Positions 22,811-33,955 of a DNA stretch of 64,000 nucleotides are shown here, in pieces. Numbering within the stretch: the first letter of the stretch is position 1; every line of letters begins with the position of its first letter. Origin of the DNA: Calliopum simillimum (Eukaryota > Arthropoda > Insecta > Diptera > Lauxaniidae); assembly GCA_951812925.1 (NCBI GenBank), contig OX638369.1, positions 868,001 to 932,000 on the forward strand, written 5' to 3'. Below the pieces are notes generated by a model. The model did no database searches, was not told the origin of the DNA, and was given only the letters and a program-made list of their open reading frames with translations. The translations under genes and the position numbers were made by a program.

Positions 22811-23400
22811 TGGTTGTGACAACAAAAATAACTCTCAGCCCACAGTGAGATATTTCACACATTTAGTTAGAAGAAAAATAAAATAAGTACTCCTATTACT
22901 AGTTAAGGAAAATTCGAAAGTAGGGCGCGATTAGTTAATGAACACGCCTACTTCCCATACAAAGTGAACAATATTTTATATGTGTGGAGAAAACGGAAAG
23001 AGATATCGCCCTGAAAATTTGTACAAATCAATGCATTTATATGAACAATGTTGTGGTACAATATGAAGTAAATCGGTAAACGGGCACTGACCTTAAAATT
23101 TTCGTAACCTTTGCCAGAAAATTATAACTTTTTGGTGCCTTAAAAATTGTATAAAAAAGACGACGCAGCTACAGTTTGGTCCTTGCAATCACAAAAAATG
23201 TATTTATTTAATGTAACATAAATTACCGAAATCCCCGGAGAGGAACCATAAGTTTTACACTAGAGAAACTGGTTTAAGTAATTTTTAATATAACTTCACT
23301 TTTTTCTTATAACACGTAAGCAGAGCACAGACCAAAAACCTTTTTATAATATTTATACATACCTTATAACTGTAATAATCACCAAAAACTGTATTAAAAT
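22811..23400. other. Intergenic DNA with a degenerate REP1 fragment
   Basis: No gene is seen. Around 22920-22990 a decayed piece of the dispersed REP1 repeat appears (AACACGCCTACTTCCCATAC). The rest is AT-rich with no clear structure. Confidence 0.4.
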
Positions 23401-23539
23401 TTGCTTAGTCTATCTTAAATTTGAAGTCAAACAAGGTGCTTAAAAGGCAGCAAAATTGTTTAATAAAATTTTTGAAATCAAAGTTCACATTTGACAGCTT
23501 GCAGCTGGCAGAATAGCAAAACACAAATTTTAGTACTGT

Positions 23540-23706
23540 TAGACACATTAATAAAGAAACTTCCAATGGAAGTTCAGCGCACAAGTTCTCCGCTACTCGT
23601 TCAACCAATGCATGGTCCCATTTTTGTTTCACCAAAATCTGTCGTGGGTGCCATGCCGCCGAAAGCTAAATTAATTCGTTCAACGACATTGGTGTTGGTT
23701 TCGAAA
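23540..23706 (-). pseudogene. Xanthine dehydrogenase-like gene fragment
   Basis: On the minus strand, one frame gives [14 protein letters not shown] and a second, after a frameshift, gives [20 protein letters not shown]. Both strings are characteristic of the C-terminal part of the FAD-binding domain of xanthine dehydrogenase and related aldehyde oxidases (Gly-Gly-Met-Ala-Pro-Thr-Thr, then Glu-Arg-x-x-x-Asn-Leu-x-x-Glu-Leu-Pro-Leu). Only ~55 codons remain, and sequence on both sides is unrelated. It is a dead fragment, probably moved here by duplication. Confidence 0.7.
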
Positions 23707-23816
23707 TAAACATTCACCGCAGCATTTACAATCGCTATTGTCATAATATATTGAAATATATGCTGAATTTAGCAATAACATACTTTGTCTTCCCATATTG
23801 CGCCATATTGTAGAGT

Positions 23817-24190
23817 TTGGCAACACGACAGTATATCAATATATACACAAAGAAGCGCCTCTTGCCATTGAAGAGAATCAGTCTGACTAAAGCTTCTTAT
23901 CAAAATCATGTTAAGATACATGACACCAATCAAAAAGCAGCATTCCAATGCACACATTGTGAGAAATCATTTTTGTATAAGGGCGGTTTAAAACCAAAAA
24001 ATTTCCGCACCTTTATGATTTAGAAGTACATTTACGCAGTCAATCCGGAGATTTGCCGTGCAATTTATCACCATGCTCCTCTTTAACGTGCGTCATAAGC
24101 GTTGATTTTGCTGTATAAATTTTATCGCATTTCTCACATTCCCAAATGCATTCGGCTAACATGCCGATCTAAATGACTTTTTTGTGTATA
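23817..24190. pseudogene. C2H2 zinc-finger gene fragments on both strands
   Basis: On the plus strand, SYQNHVKIHDTNQKAAFQC continues to CTHCEKSFLYKGGLK and then breaks. On the minus strand, 24061-24190 reads WECEKCDKIYTAKSTLMTHV with CxxC and His ligands. Opposite orientation of neighbouring fingers shows rearrangement. No continuous frame spans more than one finger. Confidence 0.65.
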
Positions 24191-24219
24191 AGCGCAATTA
24201 CAGTCGCTGCACTGAATAA

Positions 24220-24995
24220 TCACCGTTATTGCCTCCAAATTTGACGAATTGCCACTAGTTGTTCCCAAGTGGAACGCATTTGTAATTTATGTAGGTGCTC
24301 GAGTGGAACTCATTTATTTAGGTCAGAGGTGTGCACACAAGTAACGTAAGGGAGCTAAAATATTTAATCGGCTGATTAAAAGAGCTAGCCTACGAAATTT
24401 GCAAAATGTAAGTCCTCAAGCATTCTTCGAAAAAAATGAAAACATAAAAATTTGAAATTCGAGGGATGCAATGACAACAACAAATCAATGATAAAATAAT
24501 AATTCCCGTTGCTCTACGATCGCAACGAAAAAGGCTTTAATTCACTTGACTTCAAGCTGCATGAAATTGTTGTTGCGGTCGCTCGCATTGAATTTTATTT
24601 ATTGAAGTTCGTAGAAAAGTAGCGAATGCAATTGTTGTTGCAAATTTTATTGTTGTTGTTTCCTGATATTCATTTTTTGGTTTGCTTTAAAACTAGAATT
24701 GGAGTGACACTTGCGAACAAGTAGCGTGTACATATTATACGACAGGATATTTGTACTTTTTGTTGTTGTTGGCTTGTGTTTAGAAAATCTTAACATTTGA
24801 AAAAATCAAAAACTCAAGCTTTACGTTTATGACGTAAGGCTTCAAAAACAAGTTTATATGGGAGCAAGATGAAAAAATTTTTGCTCCAGGTGCACACCTC
24901 TGATTTAGGTGCTCGAGTGGAACTCATTTATGTAGGTGCTCTAGTGGAACTCATTTCGACAATTACCTTTCTTCAAAGTAACCGGCTGTCGTTTA
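24220..24995. repeat. Duplicated segment, copy 1 (contains the hAT)
   Basis: GCCTCCAAATTTGACGAATT through AATTACCTTTCTTCAAAGTA is repeated at 25905-26040 with high identity. It contains the repeated word GTAGGTGCTCGAGTGGAACT. Copy 1 is interrupted by a 579-base hAT; copy 2 is the uninterrupted version. Confidence 0.8.
24324..24902. mobile_element. 579-bp non-autonomous hAT element
   Basis: Inverted ends CAGAGGTGTGCAC and GTGCACACCTCTG are flanked by a perfect 8-base duplication ATTTAGGT (24316-24323 and 24903-24910). The uninterrupted duplicate at 25905-26040 gives the pre-insertion sequence. The interior has no transposase. It shares sequence (for example TTAATCGGCTGATTAAAAGA) with the right part of the hAT at 13934-17355. 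Confidence 0.92.
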
Positions 24996-25092
24996 TCATT
25001 TGTCCACAGTAATCATACGAATGAAAATCAAACTATGACTGCGATGATGAGGGCGATCATACGAATAAAATTTAATCAACCGTCGAAGTACG

Positions 25093-25620
25093 TCAACGAT
25101 GTTTCATGTTTTTTGTAACATGAAATTTAAATTTGACAGTAGAGTAACTAAATAAAGCGTTTACTACTTCCGCTAGTTCACGTTGTAAATTCTGTTTGAT
25201 TTGCTGTTCTTGCTTCTCAGGCGATGTGTATTTTTCTACACGTTGCTTCGGAGGATCTTCTTTAACTCCATGCTCTGCAAGCTTATGCTGTCGCATTTGG
25301 TATCCCTGCAGTATGTCGTGTTATGTGTGATTTATCATTACTTTGTGTAAAAGCATGTGGACAATGCGGACATTTTCACCGATATGGGAACGCAAATGTT
25401 TAATTAAATCATTGCTTTGGGCAAAAGCTCGTTCACAATATTTACTATGAGTGTGAACATTGTCAAAAACTTTGCACAAGAAGTGATCACCTAAAGAATC
25501 ACGTAAATAGCTTGCATCTTGAAAAACAAAATGCACAGAATGTAATGATTCTTTAGTGCGCCACATGAAATCTAAACATACCGCTGAAGGATTAAATTGA
25601 AACAAAATTCATCAATGGAT
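25093..25620 (-). pseudogene. Zinc-finger protein gene fragment
   Basis: A minus-strand frame contains HSKYCERAFAQSNDLIKHLR followed by SHIGE, with one Cys lost from the expected CxxC. A second, separated frame has MRQHKLAEHGVKEDPPKQRV and a Lys/Gln-rich tail typical of a region outside fingers. Frames are broken and missing ligands indicate a pseudogene. It may derive from the same parent as 23817-24190. Confidence 0.55.
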
Positions 25621-25904
25621 TTATGCGATAAATTGAGAGCATTTTTTTTTTTTAAATTGGTCGATACGGTTGTATTTAATAACATAGGCAGCCAACGAAG
25701 AACTTTTGGCCAAACACTGAAATCGGACTGTGTCCAAAACGATTTCTTTGTAGCAAATACGAATCCGTTATAACTTTATTCATCAGAATACTGAGGAATC
25801 TTCGGTTGGATGGCAATAGATACTGGTGCTGGTGTCGCCTCTGGCTGTTTTGTTAACGTTGCATCTTGTAAGTGCGAACTCGTTGTGCTTTATTTCTTTG
25901 CCTC

Positions 25905-26040
25905 CAAATTTGACGAATTGCCACTAATTGTTCCCAAGTGGAACGCATTTGTAATTTATGTAGGTGCTCGAGTGGAACTCATTTATGTAGGTGCTCTAGT
26001 GGAACCCATTTTGACAATTACCTTTCTTCAAAGTAACCGC
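25905..26040. repeat. Duplicated segment, copy 2 (empty site)
   Basis: This near-identical copy of 24220-24995 lacks the hAT. It provides the empty site that confirms the limits of that insertion. Confidence 0.8.
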
Positions 26041-26159
26041 TAGATTGCTACAATTTACAGAAAATGTAACCGACTGGCAACGCAGCTTGTGAGGGCGAGG
26101 CACCTCCGATACAAGCTAAAAATTCAAAATGTTATACTGAAAACGTTTCACTGATGCTC

Positions 26160-26570
26160 GATTGGGTTTAGGTCCGTGCTTAGGGATGCTCAATTCAGAA
26201 CAGTGATGGAATTGTCTTGAAAAATTTTTTTTGCTAACTCGAGAATCCTTTGTCTTGTTAAATTTTCCATATGACCGGCAAGTTCTCTTCGACCCGTGGT
26301 AATATTACATTCTGGAGTATCTCAACATATTGGACTGCATCCATAGTAGCTTCACTTCGGTGTATAGGCCCACTCCACACAACTAAAAGCAACCCAAAAT
26401 TGTTATTGATCCGCCACCGTGCTTCATTTCAATGCCGCTAATTTTGACCGCTGAACATTCTTTCTACCATCTGGGCCCACTCTATTTATCTTTGTTTGAT
26501 TACTAAATAGAATATGGCCCCACTAGTTTTGGGTCCAATAGATATGCCTTCGAGCAAATTCAACTTGGCA
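26160..26570 (-). pseudogene. Tc1-like transposase relic
   Basis: Minus-strand reading, with several stops, gives HILFSNQTKINRVGPDGRKN, then KHGGGSITILGCF-like and MDAVQYVEILQNVILP-like pieces. These match the central region of Tc1-family transposases (acidic-residue block, Gly-Gly-Gly block, Tyr-x-x-Ile-Leu). The LINE inserted at ~26570 truncates it. A degenerate REP1 piece precedes it at 26085-26190. Confidence 0.65.
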
Positions 26571-26825
26571 TTATTATTATTATTATTAAAATTCTCTCCT
26601 AGTACAACAAGATATAAATCTTATAATTATAGACTAGGTCACGACATTGAGTTAGCAGTAAGTTTGTAGATCACTATATCAAAATTAATAAAATTAATAA
26701 CTAATAAAATAAGATAAATACATAAAATTTAAATAAGAAACGTTAAGAACAGTAAAAACAATAAATGTTACAATCAAAGGTTCTATAAATTTTACCAAGA
26801 AATGGTTTACAACGTTATACACTAC

Positions 26826-28690
26826 TTAAAGATATAGCAAATTTTTAAATAAAAATGAAATAGAAAGTTGTTTTTTAAATTGCACAGGGTGATTGTTAGA
26901 TCTTAAATTTGTGTGAAGTGCGTTCCAAAGTCGTATTGTATGTATGAAAAATTGTCTTTCAGAGGTTGCGCAAGAATGACGAATCTGTATTAGTGTTTTT
27001 GCGCGATTTGATCTTGCAAAAGTTAGCCTATTATGCAATTATGTAGGTTTCATTGTTAAGATAATTTTATGCATCAATATTAGAGATCGAAATTTAAGGA
27101 GATTTTCGAAAGTCATGTTATAGAGCCGTCTTGCGTATCGTGAAACATGATCGTAATGTTTTAGTCCGAAAACATATCTAGTGATATTATTGAAGGTAAC
27201 ATTTAACTTTTGTTTAGTGAGATAGTCACTGTTCGCATAAACTTCACAGCCATATAAAAGTGTAGGAATGAGATAAGACTTCGCAAGAAGCAATCTTATC
27301 CTCAGTGGTGTAAAGAATTGAGTAATCCATAGCACTCGAAGCATTCCATAAACTCTACCGATAACGTTAATTATGTGATTGTTCCAAGTTAATGTTCTAT
27401 TGAATATAAGCCCTAGATTTTTTGCCGTGCTAACTAAGTCTATGCTACAATTTTGTAACATAATTTTAGGAATAGTCGAAGTATCGAAAATTCTTTTACT
27501 GATCACAATGCACTTAGATTTTGATGCGTTAAGACATAAACCATTTGAATGGACCCAACTTACTACACTAGATAAATCTTCATTAAGCCTAGCCACACAT
27601 GCTGTAATAGTTTCACGATTACAACTGACATACAACTGAACATCATCAGCATACATGTGAATGTTACAATTGGTGATAGCTTTTGGTAAATCATTAATGT
27701 ACATAGAAAACAGAAGCGGTCCCAGAACAGAGCCCTGAGGAACTCCTCTGCCAACATTCAAAAATGTTGATGTTAAACCATTGGTGTGTACAGCCTGCGA
27801 TCTCTGAGACAGATATGATTTTGTTAAATTAACAGCAGTAGTCGAAAAGTTGAACAACTTGGCTAATTTAGTCAGCAAAATATTATGATTAACACTATCA
27901 AAAGCTTTAGAGTGGTCTAAGAGTACAAGAAAACAGATTTTATTATCATCAAGGCCAGCTCTAATTTCTTCAGTCACATCAATTAAGGCAGTAATACAAC
28001 TATGCTTGACTCTGAAGCCTGACTGTCGATCAGTTATTAAATTATTGCTGTGAATAAATTCACTAATTTGATGGTGTAAAACGATTTCAAAAACTTTTGA
28101 CAGATATGAGAGTATGGCTATAGGACGGTAATCATTACTTGACTTAGGGATCGGTATAATTTTTGCTTTTTTCCATTCATTTGGAAAAACAGATGTCGTC
28201 AGAACGCAGTTAAACATATGTGTTATATAAGGAAGTAGTATAGGAAGCAAGGCTTTTAAGAAGGTGGGATGAATTTCATCAAATCCTATTGCGTTAGACT
28301 TAATATCAAGGAAACTTTTCAGAACCTCTTCTTGACTAACACATCTGAAACTAAAATTTATTTCTTGACTCAGGGAACTACTCGAATTTGAGTAGGAGTC
28401 TTGGGTAACATTTGGGATAGGTAGGTTGACAAATTTATTGTTGAGATCGTCAACATCTACCGGAAAACTGTTTTCAGGTACATCTTTTCTTATGCCAATG
28501 TTCCGAATTTCCTTCCAAGTTTTTTTGCTTCCAATCGCGTTATTAAACTTATGACTGTAAAACTTGACTTTGCAATTTTTTATTTCAGCCACCACTCTTG
28601 ACATCAGCCGTCTATAACTGTTATACAGCTCGGGTGTTTTATACCGTTTCCACCGATTATATGATTTCGTTGACAAATTAAATTTTGAAT
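26826..28690 (-). pseudogene. LINE reverse transcriptase domain, broken by one stop
   Basis: The frame starting near 28690 has reverse transcriptase motifs in order: NDYRPIAILSYLSKVFE, then CFLVLLDHSKAFDSVNH, GRGVPQGSVLGPLLFSMYIN and the catalytic MYADDVQLYVS. The catalytic Ala-Asp-Asp core is intact. A single TAA at 27039-27041 then breaks the frame, which resumes without shift as LHNRLTFARSNRAKTLIQIR and ends at 26826 after RLWNALHTNLRS, the usual C-terminal block. The upstream junction to the endonuclease requires a frameshift. Confidence 0.88.
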
Positions 28691-29615
28691 TCTGTTGTTA
28701 AACCAAGGCCTTTGTGAGTTTGTTTCATTTTTAGTTCTAGTTGGTACAAATTCATCAAAAAGACTATTAACATTTTCTTGAATAAAATTCACTTGATCAT
28801 CAACTAATGACATATCATAGATATTGGACCAGTTAAAATATCTTACTCTTTGTTCAAGTGCTGTGTAGTTAATGTGTTTAAAGTCTCTGTAAGAAAACGT
28901 GAGAGGGACATTATTTAAATGAAAATCGTAGATCTTAAAAATAAGATCATGCTTAGAAAAGAATGGTACAGATAGCTGATCGTATAAGAGAATCTTGTAC
29001 TGTTCGTTAACAAAAAATAAATCCAGTAGAGTATCTATTGATTTAGTAAAGTGTGTTGGAGTTGCGTTGTTCACTGAAAAAAGGCCTAAAGCTTGCATGT
29101 TGTTTGACAAATTATTTTCTTTTAGTAGGTTGCTGTTGAAATCGCCAGCTATTATAATCTGAGAGAAAGACAAAGATATGTTCTCAATAACACCAGCAAG
29201 TCCCGATATTTCAACCGAACGATTAGGACGATAAACACTTCCAATCAGCATATTGTGGTCTCCATTCATAATGTTAACAAACACATATTCCAGAACACCA
29301 TATTAACTTGCAAGGTATATTATTGCGAACATAAACCGCTGCACCTCCAGCGTGACCCAGTCTATCAGCGCGATATATACGAAAACCATTTAATTTCAAC
29401 AACACATCAGGCATATCCTGATCGAGCCATGTTTCCGATACGCAAACGACATCCACTCCAGATTTTTCAAAAATATTTCTGAACTCGTCCATCTTATTTT
29501 TTAGGCTTTGTGCATTTATGTGACAAATTTTAAAACCACTACGTTGCTTGCATAGCACGCGCATCATATTGTATACATTGTCTTTGGAACGATTATTACC
29601 ATTGTTAGCACACAT
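28680..29615 (-). pseudogene. LINE AP-endonuclease domain, two frames
   Basis: Frame one (29615-29290) gives FKICHINAQSLKNKMDEF and VVCVSETWLDQDMPDVLL, the Asn and Glu of the metal site. Frame two (29284-28680) gives LIGSVYRPN, then IIAGDFNSNLL and DTLLDLFFVN, and a final SKHDLIFKI with the His-Asp pair. All conserved endonuclease motifs are present but a frameshift around 29285 separates them. Confidence 0.85.
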
Positions 29616-29782
29616 AATAAAAAAATAAAAACCTAACCACCTGTGCTAGTATTGTAAAGACGTTTTGCAATAATATTACTAAAAAAGTAAAAATAATTTT
29701 GAAAAAATTGACCTTATTATACATACTAAAATAAAAATACATAAAATAATAATGCAGCCGAATATTACGGCTGGCGCTTCTG

Positions 29783-30265
29783 TTATTGCTGTTCTGTTGC
29801 TTCATCTGTTGATGTAGTCTCTTCATCTGTTGATGCACTAGCTTTATTCCCACGAAAAAGTTGATTATTAAGTTCCTCTAATGAATTGATGCAAGATGCA
29901 GCATTACCTTGCTTTATTTTAATATAAACTCGCCCACGCCTGGTAAAAACTGCCCATAGTTTTTTTTCTTTCCTTAGTTGAACAGCTGACTTCAGTAATT
30001 GTTGATTTGCTTTCGTCAAACTTTCATTTACATATATAGGAACATTTGAGTTTCGTATTTTTTCTACATTGAGGGGATTCCTGAAAACGTGTAAAAGACT
30101 CGAAAACCTCGTAAACTCGTAAAACTGTCAAATTTCGTATTGATTTTGACAACATTTACGAGTTTATGAGGTTTTCGAAGCTTTAACACGTTTTTAGGTA
30201 TCCCCTCATTGATTTCCAAAACCGTTTTTGACCTATTTACAAAAACTGCATAAATCTAAAGTATT
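29783..30265 (-). pseudogene. C-terminal part of LINE ORF1, FP25-like domain
   Basis: Reading past the MITE, the minus strand gives AVFVNRSKTVLEI, then NVEKIRNSNVPIYVNESLT, then KEKKLWAVFTRRGRVYIKI. The pattern of Val-Asn-Glu-x-Leu-Thr followed by Trp-x-x-x-Gly-x-Val-x-Ile resembles the FP25-like C-terminal domain found in ORF1 of many insect LINEs. It ends near 29783 after a Thr/Ser/Asp/Glu-rich tail. Confidence 0.6.
30071..30207. mobile_element. 137-bp MITE nested in LINE ORF1
   Basis: Ends GAGGGGAT and ATCCCCTC begin long imperfect inverted repeats of ~60 bases, including GAAAACCTCGTAAACTCGTA. The triplet ATT flanks both sides. Removing the element with one ATT restores a continuous ORF1 reading frame (LEI joined to NVEKIRN), which gives independent proof of the insertion limits. 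The superfamily is uncertain; a 3-base duplication would fit PIF/Harbinger. Confidence 0.85.
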
Positions 30266-31490
30266 GGATTTTTTCTAATTTCTATTAGTAACAAAATGAG
30301 CCATGTCGCATCAGAATTGGTGCTTGTTCAACAAAATTACATAATTTTACCTCATTAATATCATAGCAGAAATTATAGTCAATCATTTGCGTGAAAAAAA
30401 TTGGCCAAATGACGACTTTGAAATTTGAATTAATTCCATCTAGCTGTATCAAATCTCTTACTGTGCAGCCCTTCAAATTTCAAGCTAGAGGTATCAAAAT
30501 CTGACACAAGATGGAGCCGAATACGAAGATTTCGAAAAACGCTGTCCTGTAAAAAGTTGTTAAATTAAGTTAAGTTTTATCCGTGTGCCCGTCATCGTAA
30601 TTTTAACAGACAGACAGCCACATTTACTAACGGACCAAATAGGGCTATAAAAGAATGAGAAATCAGGGAATATTTTTTAAGACACTTGGAGCCGATTTCC
30701 CACCATTCATAATTGAAATTTGACAGTCATGTCCATGCAAACTAGAACAAAGTTTATTTTTAATTGCTTATATTGCATGAGTATACAAATTGATCACATA
30801 AAAACTTTAAAATACATTGCACTAAGAGAAGGAATGTTTAAGCTAAAGACAATACTTCATAGTTACAGCAGTTAGATATAAATAAATTAAAATATACATG
30901 CGTGTAAGTTTATTCTTTCCAATCTTTTCTTTAAACGTGTTTTGTATAAGAATGTTGTATGAAGCTTAATCTTATGCAATCGACCGTTTATAACATAAAT
31001 TTAATCAATAAAAATGTTTGTTTTCAATTGAATAGTAAACTTTGAAAAGGGCTTAGGTTGGTTTTTTAAATTTTCCAGAAAACACAAAAAACTGTTGGGT
31101 AAATCAAATGGAAAAAAAATGCACGAAAAAGTTAATATCGAAAAATTTCCGACATGAGCTCTTTTCAAAATTTACTATTCAATTATATTTATAATTCTTA
31201 TTACAGCCACTTAGCACACAAGCCCTTAAAAAAACTTGGAGCAAAAATCATAGAAATTAGAAATACGATAAAATACAGTAATAATGAGGTGACATACCAT
31301 ATCATTGCACCTTTGCTCCCCATTAAAATGAATTGCATCTACAAATATTTTAACTTTTATGGTGTTTTACAATCGAAAGTATTGAGTATATATAAGGATG
31401 AAATAAATATTATTTTATTATTTAAAATGTTTAATAAACAATCAGAGCTCGAAGCGGTAGTTCTCAATAACAATAAAATTAAAAACAATT
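30266..31490. other. Intergenic DNA with fold-back relic; no gene supported
   Basis: Bases 30291-30345 match the outer arm of the fold-back at 5730-7551 (AACAAAATGAGCCATGTCGC, TGTTCAACAAAATTA). A 112-codon ATG-initiated frame at 31154-31492 is Lys/Asn/Ile-rich, has no domain and runs into the MITE at 31491, so it is probably chance. Confidence 0.45.
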
Positions 31491-31745
31491 GAGGAGTGGC
31501 CGTACCAAAGGGCCTAAGTACCATTTCGGCAAAAGTAATGTCATACTTTTTATGAGCCTAATAGTCTGTTATTTGACTGTTGTACTTTTTTCAACATAAT
31601 GACATCAATTTTACAATATCAAAAAAAATTTTTGTGAAAACAGAAAACAATTTTATTAATTTCTAACAAAACGCCACCCGTTTCATACTATGACACTACT
31701 TTTGCCTCGAAATGGTACTTAGGCCCTTTGGTACGGCCACTCCTC
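31491..31745. mobile_element. 255-bp MITE with ~55-base inverted ends
   Basis: Ends GAGGAGTGGCCGTACCAAAG and CTTTGGTACGGCCACTCCTC are inverted, with matching continuation through the TAAGTACCATTTCG block. AATT flanks each side. The loop contains no coding sequence. A diverged relative without the outer ends occurs at 47785-47940. Confidence 0.88.
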
Positions 31746-32885
31746 AATTGTATAATTACTTAAAATTTTTCACAAAATTTTTACACAACTAAAAGTTTGT
31801 TCCATTAAATGTAATTTATAAATAAATTTTATGCAATCCTTGATTTTTAAAATACGGTAAATAAATAATTGAATTAGTGCGACTGTTTTAAAATTAATCG
31901 AGGACATAGAACATTATTCAATTACTCTGTGCTCGATCGGTTTTGTTTTTTTTTTTACGAAAATTGTTGGGTAGTGAACACAATTCGAGTTCGTAGATTT
32001 TGGTAACATAAGTAATTTTCACAGTTCAGCTCCGGTTTTCGAGATACTCGGTTTTAAAAACTACGCAAAAATACTGAAATAGACATATTTTTGGTCTGTT
32101 TGTATCATTTATCTTCATATTTCTCATTTTATGATACATTTTTAATTTTTCCTTTTACTTTTTGAGTGTTCACGATCACAGACAGTGCAGAAAAGTGTTA
32201 AAAGAAACTTGATTTTTTTATTTTTATTTAATGTTACTCATTTATTTTGAAGATGAAACCTTAAAATTTTGGAAAAATTCCGTATTTTACGTTACGTACA
32301 TTTTTTGTTTAGAAGGTCAAATTTTCATGTAATTAATTTTTAAATCCGAATATCTCGAAAAAATTACTATGATCAGGGAAATCAGCGTACTTGAGTTATA
32401 TTTACTACCCAGGATCCGCCAATGTTAGAATTTATACTAGCACAGTGTATCAAATAAAGTAGATGTTTTGATAATTTAAAACACCGTGAATAATAGCTGC
32501 ATTTTTATGGACAGTTTATCTAAGCTTGTGTAAGCACATTTTGACAAACGTATGGGAAAGCGACAACAATTGTGCTTAATTTAACACAGATAAATAAATG
32601 TGCACAGATAAAAAATTATCCACAAAATAAGAGTTTAAAAAAATCTATGCGCTTATTTTTTCTCTCGAATATTTAACTATATGGAAATGTTTAATGAAAG
32701 CTTAGCTTCGAAATAATTACACCTATTTGAATTAATTTTAACAAATTACAAACCACTAAATGTAAATTATACTACTTTTGATTTAAATCATTTTAAGTAC
32801 TTAATACAATAATTTTAAAAAATTCTAAGTACTAACAAATTAATTTAAACTTTATGAATTTTTACAAACTCAACTCAGAAATGAC
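31746..32885. other. AT-rich DNA downstream of the zinc-finger gene
   Basis: No coding frame is supported. It includes the presumed 3' untranslated region of the minus-strand zinc-finger gene next to 32886. A polyadenylation signal on that strand cannot be chosen confidently. Confidence 0.4.
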
Positions 32886-33955
32886 CTACTCCTCACATTT
32901 CGTTGCCACATTTTCATTGTCGCATCTATCATTTGTTGACTCTATGTCCCCCGTTTGTTTTTCTGTTTCGTCATGGGCGGCAACATGCTTTACAAGTTCT
33001 TCACGTTCTGAGAATGTATGTTTACAAATGTAGCATTCATACAAAAAAATTGTATCATCGTGTTCTTTTAAGTGCTCCGTGTAAGCTTCGATGTCGGTAA
33101 AGCGTTGGCCACATTCACAACATTCTAGCCAGTCATCTGATGATGAATCTTCATCATTAGAATCAAGCGAATCATCATGCGATGAATGCTTTGACTTTGT
33201 CTTCGATGGGCTATGTAATGCATCGAGCTGAGAGTGCGTTTTTTTATGATCCGTATATTTGAGATAATCTCGAAATTTATGTGGGCATAAGTGACATTTG
33301 TACCAACGATCACGTTGGTGTGTTACCAGGTGCTTTTTAAGGGTGGAATACTCACGGAAAGGTTTGCGGCATTTTGGACAGTTAAACGGTTTTTCGCCAG
33401 TATGAATCATGAAATGTCGTTTTAGATTGTGCCGAGTCCCGAATGGCCGTTGGCATAGTGGACAAGGAAATTCTTTTCGGGTTAGGACACCTATCTGGTT
33501 AAAAGTAGGGCGATGAACAGCAGGCACATTATCTAGTAGTAATTGTGTGTTTGATACGGTTGAGGAGTTTGCAGTAATTTGAGTAAGCGGTGGTAAGCCA
33601 GGTGAAACATTCTTTGCTGGAGTCGGTGGTGATGATAAGCTGCTGGGTAAAATTGGTGTCAAATTACGTGAGGGTGGTTGGGGTGTTGAAACATTTTTAA
33701 CACTCTTCAACATCACTGGAGGCGTTTTTGATTTCTCTGGGGAACTAGAAACCTGCGGACGCATTGCTGCTAAAGCTGCCCCATTCTTAGTATCGCACGC
33801 AAGACACCGAGTCGGATCATTTTCAGTTGGTATGTTGACTCGGCAGATCATACACACAAAATTAACTTCATTTACATGACGACGACGATGTTTTTTTAGG
33901 TCGCTGAATTCTCGGAAACGGCGTTCACACATGTCGCAACCAAAAGGGCGCTCAC
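32886..33955 (-). CDS. C2H2 zinc-finger protein, last coding exon
   Basis: The acceptor AG on the minus strand lies at 33957-33956 after TTTTTCAC, and the exon runs to TAG at 32888-32886. It completes the first linker as HTGERPFG, continuous with exon 1. It carries finger 2 (Cys409/Cys412, His425/His429), a CxxC...CxxC knot at ~437-456 (FVCMICRVN, then TRCLACD), a Pro/Ser/Thr linker (~465-550), and five further C2H2 fingers near 567, 594, 622, 681 and 710. Fingers 4 and 5 share a TGEKPF linker, which points to DNA binding. An acidic serine-rich stretch with DSNDEDSSSDDW lies between fingers 6 and 7. Orthologue not named with confidence. Confidence 0.93.

Larger units (their letters stand above)
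26570..30265 (-). mobile_element. Non-LTR retrotransposon (LINE), 5'-truncated and mutated, with TAA-repeat tail
   Basis: The element lies on the minus strand. Its 3' end is a (TAA)n tail, seen as (TTA)n at 26571-26588. Coding order is the C-terminus of ORF1, an AP-type endonuclease, and reverse transcriptase. The 5' side starts within ORF1, near 30250. Inactivating changes are one in-frame stop at 27039-27041, a frameshift near 28680 and another near 29285. A 137-base MITE is nested in ORF1. It belongs to the jockey/CR1/I-like radiation; I cannot place the clade with certainty. Confidence 0.9.

Noticed and set aside
31154..31492. 112-codon ATG-initiated plus-strand frame
   Set aside because: Composition is Lys/Asn/Ile-rich as expected by chance in AT-rich DNA, and it runs into a MITE.
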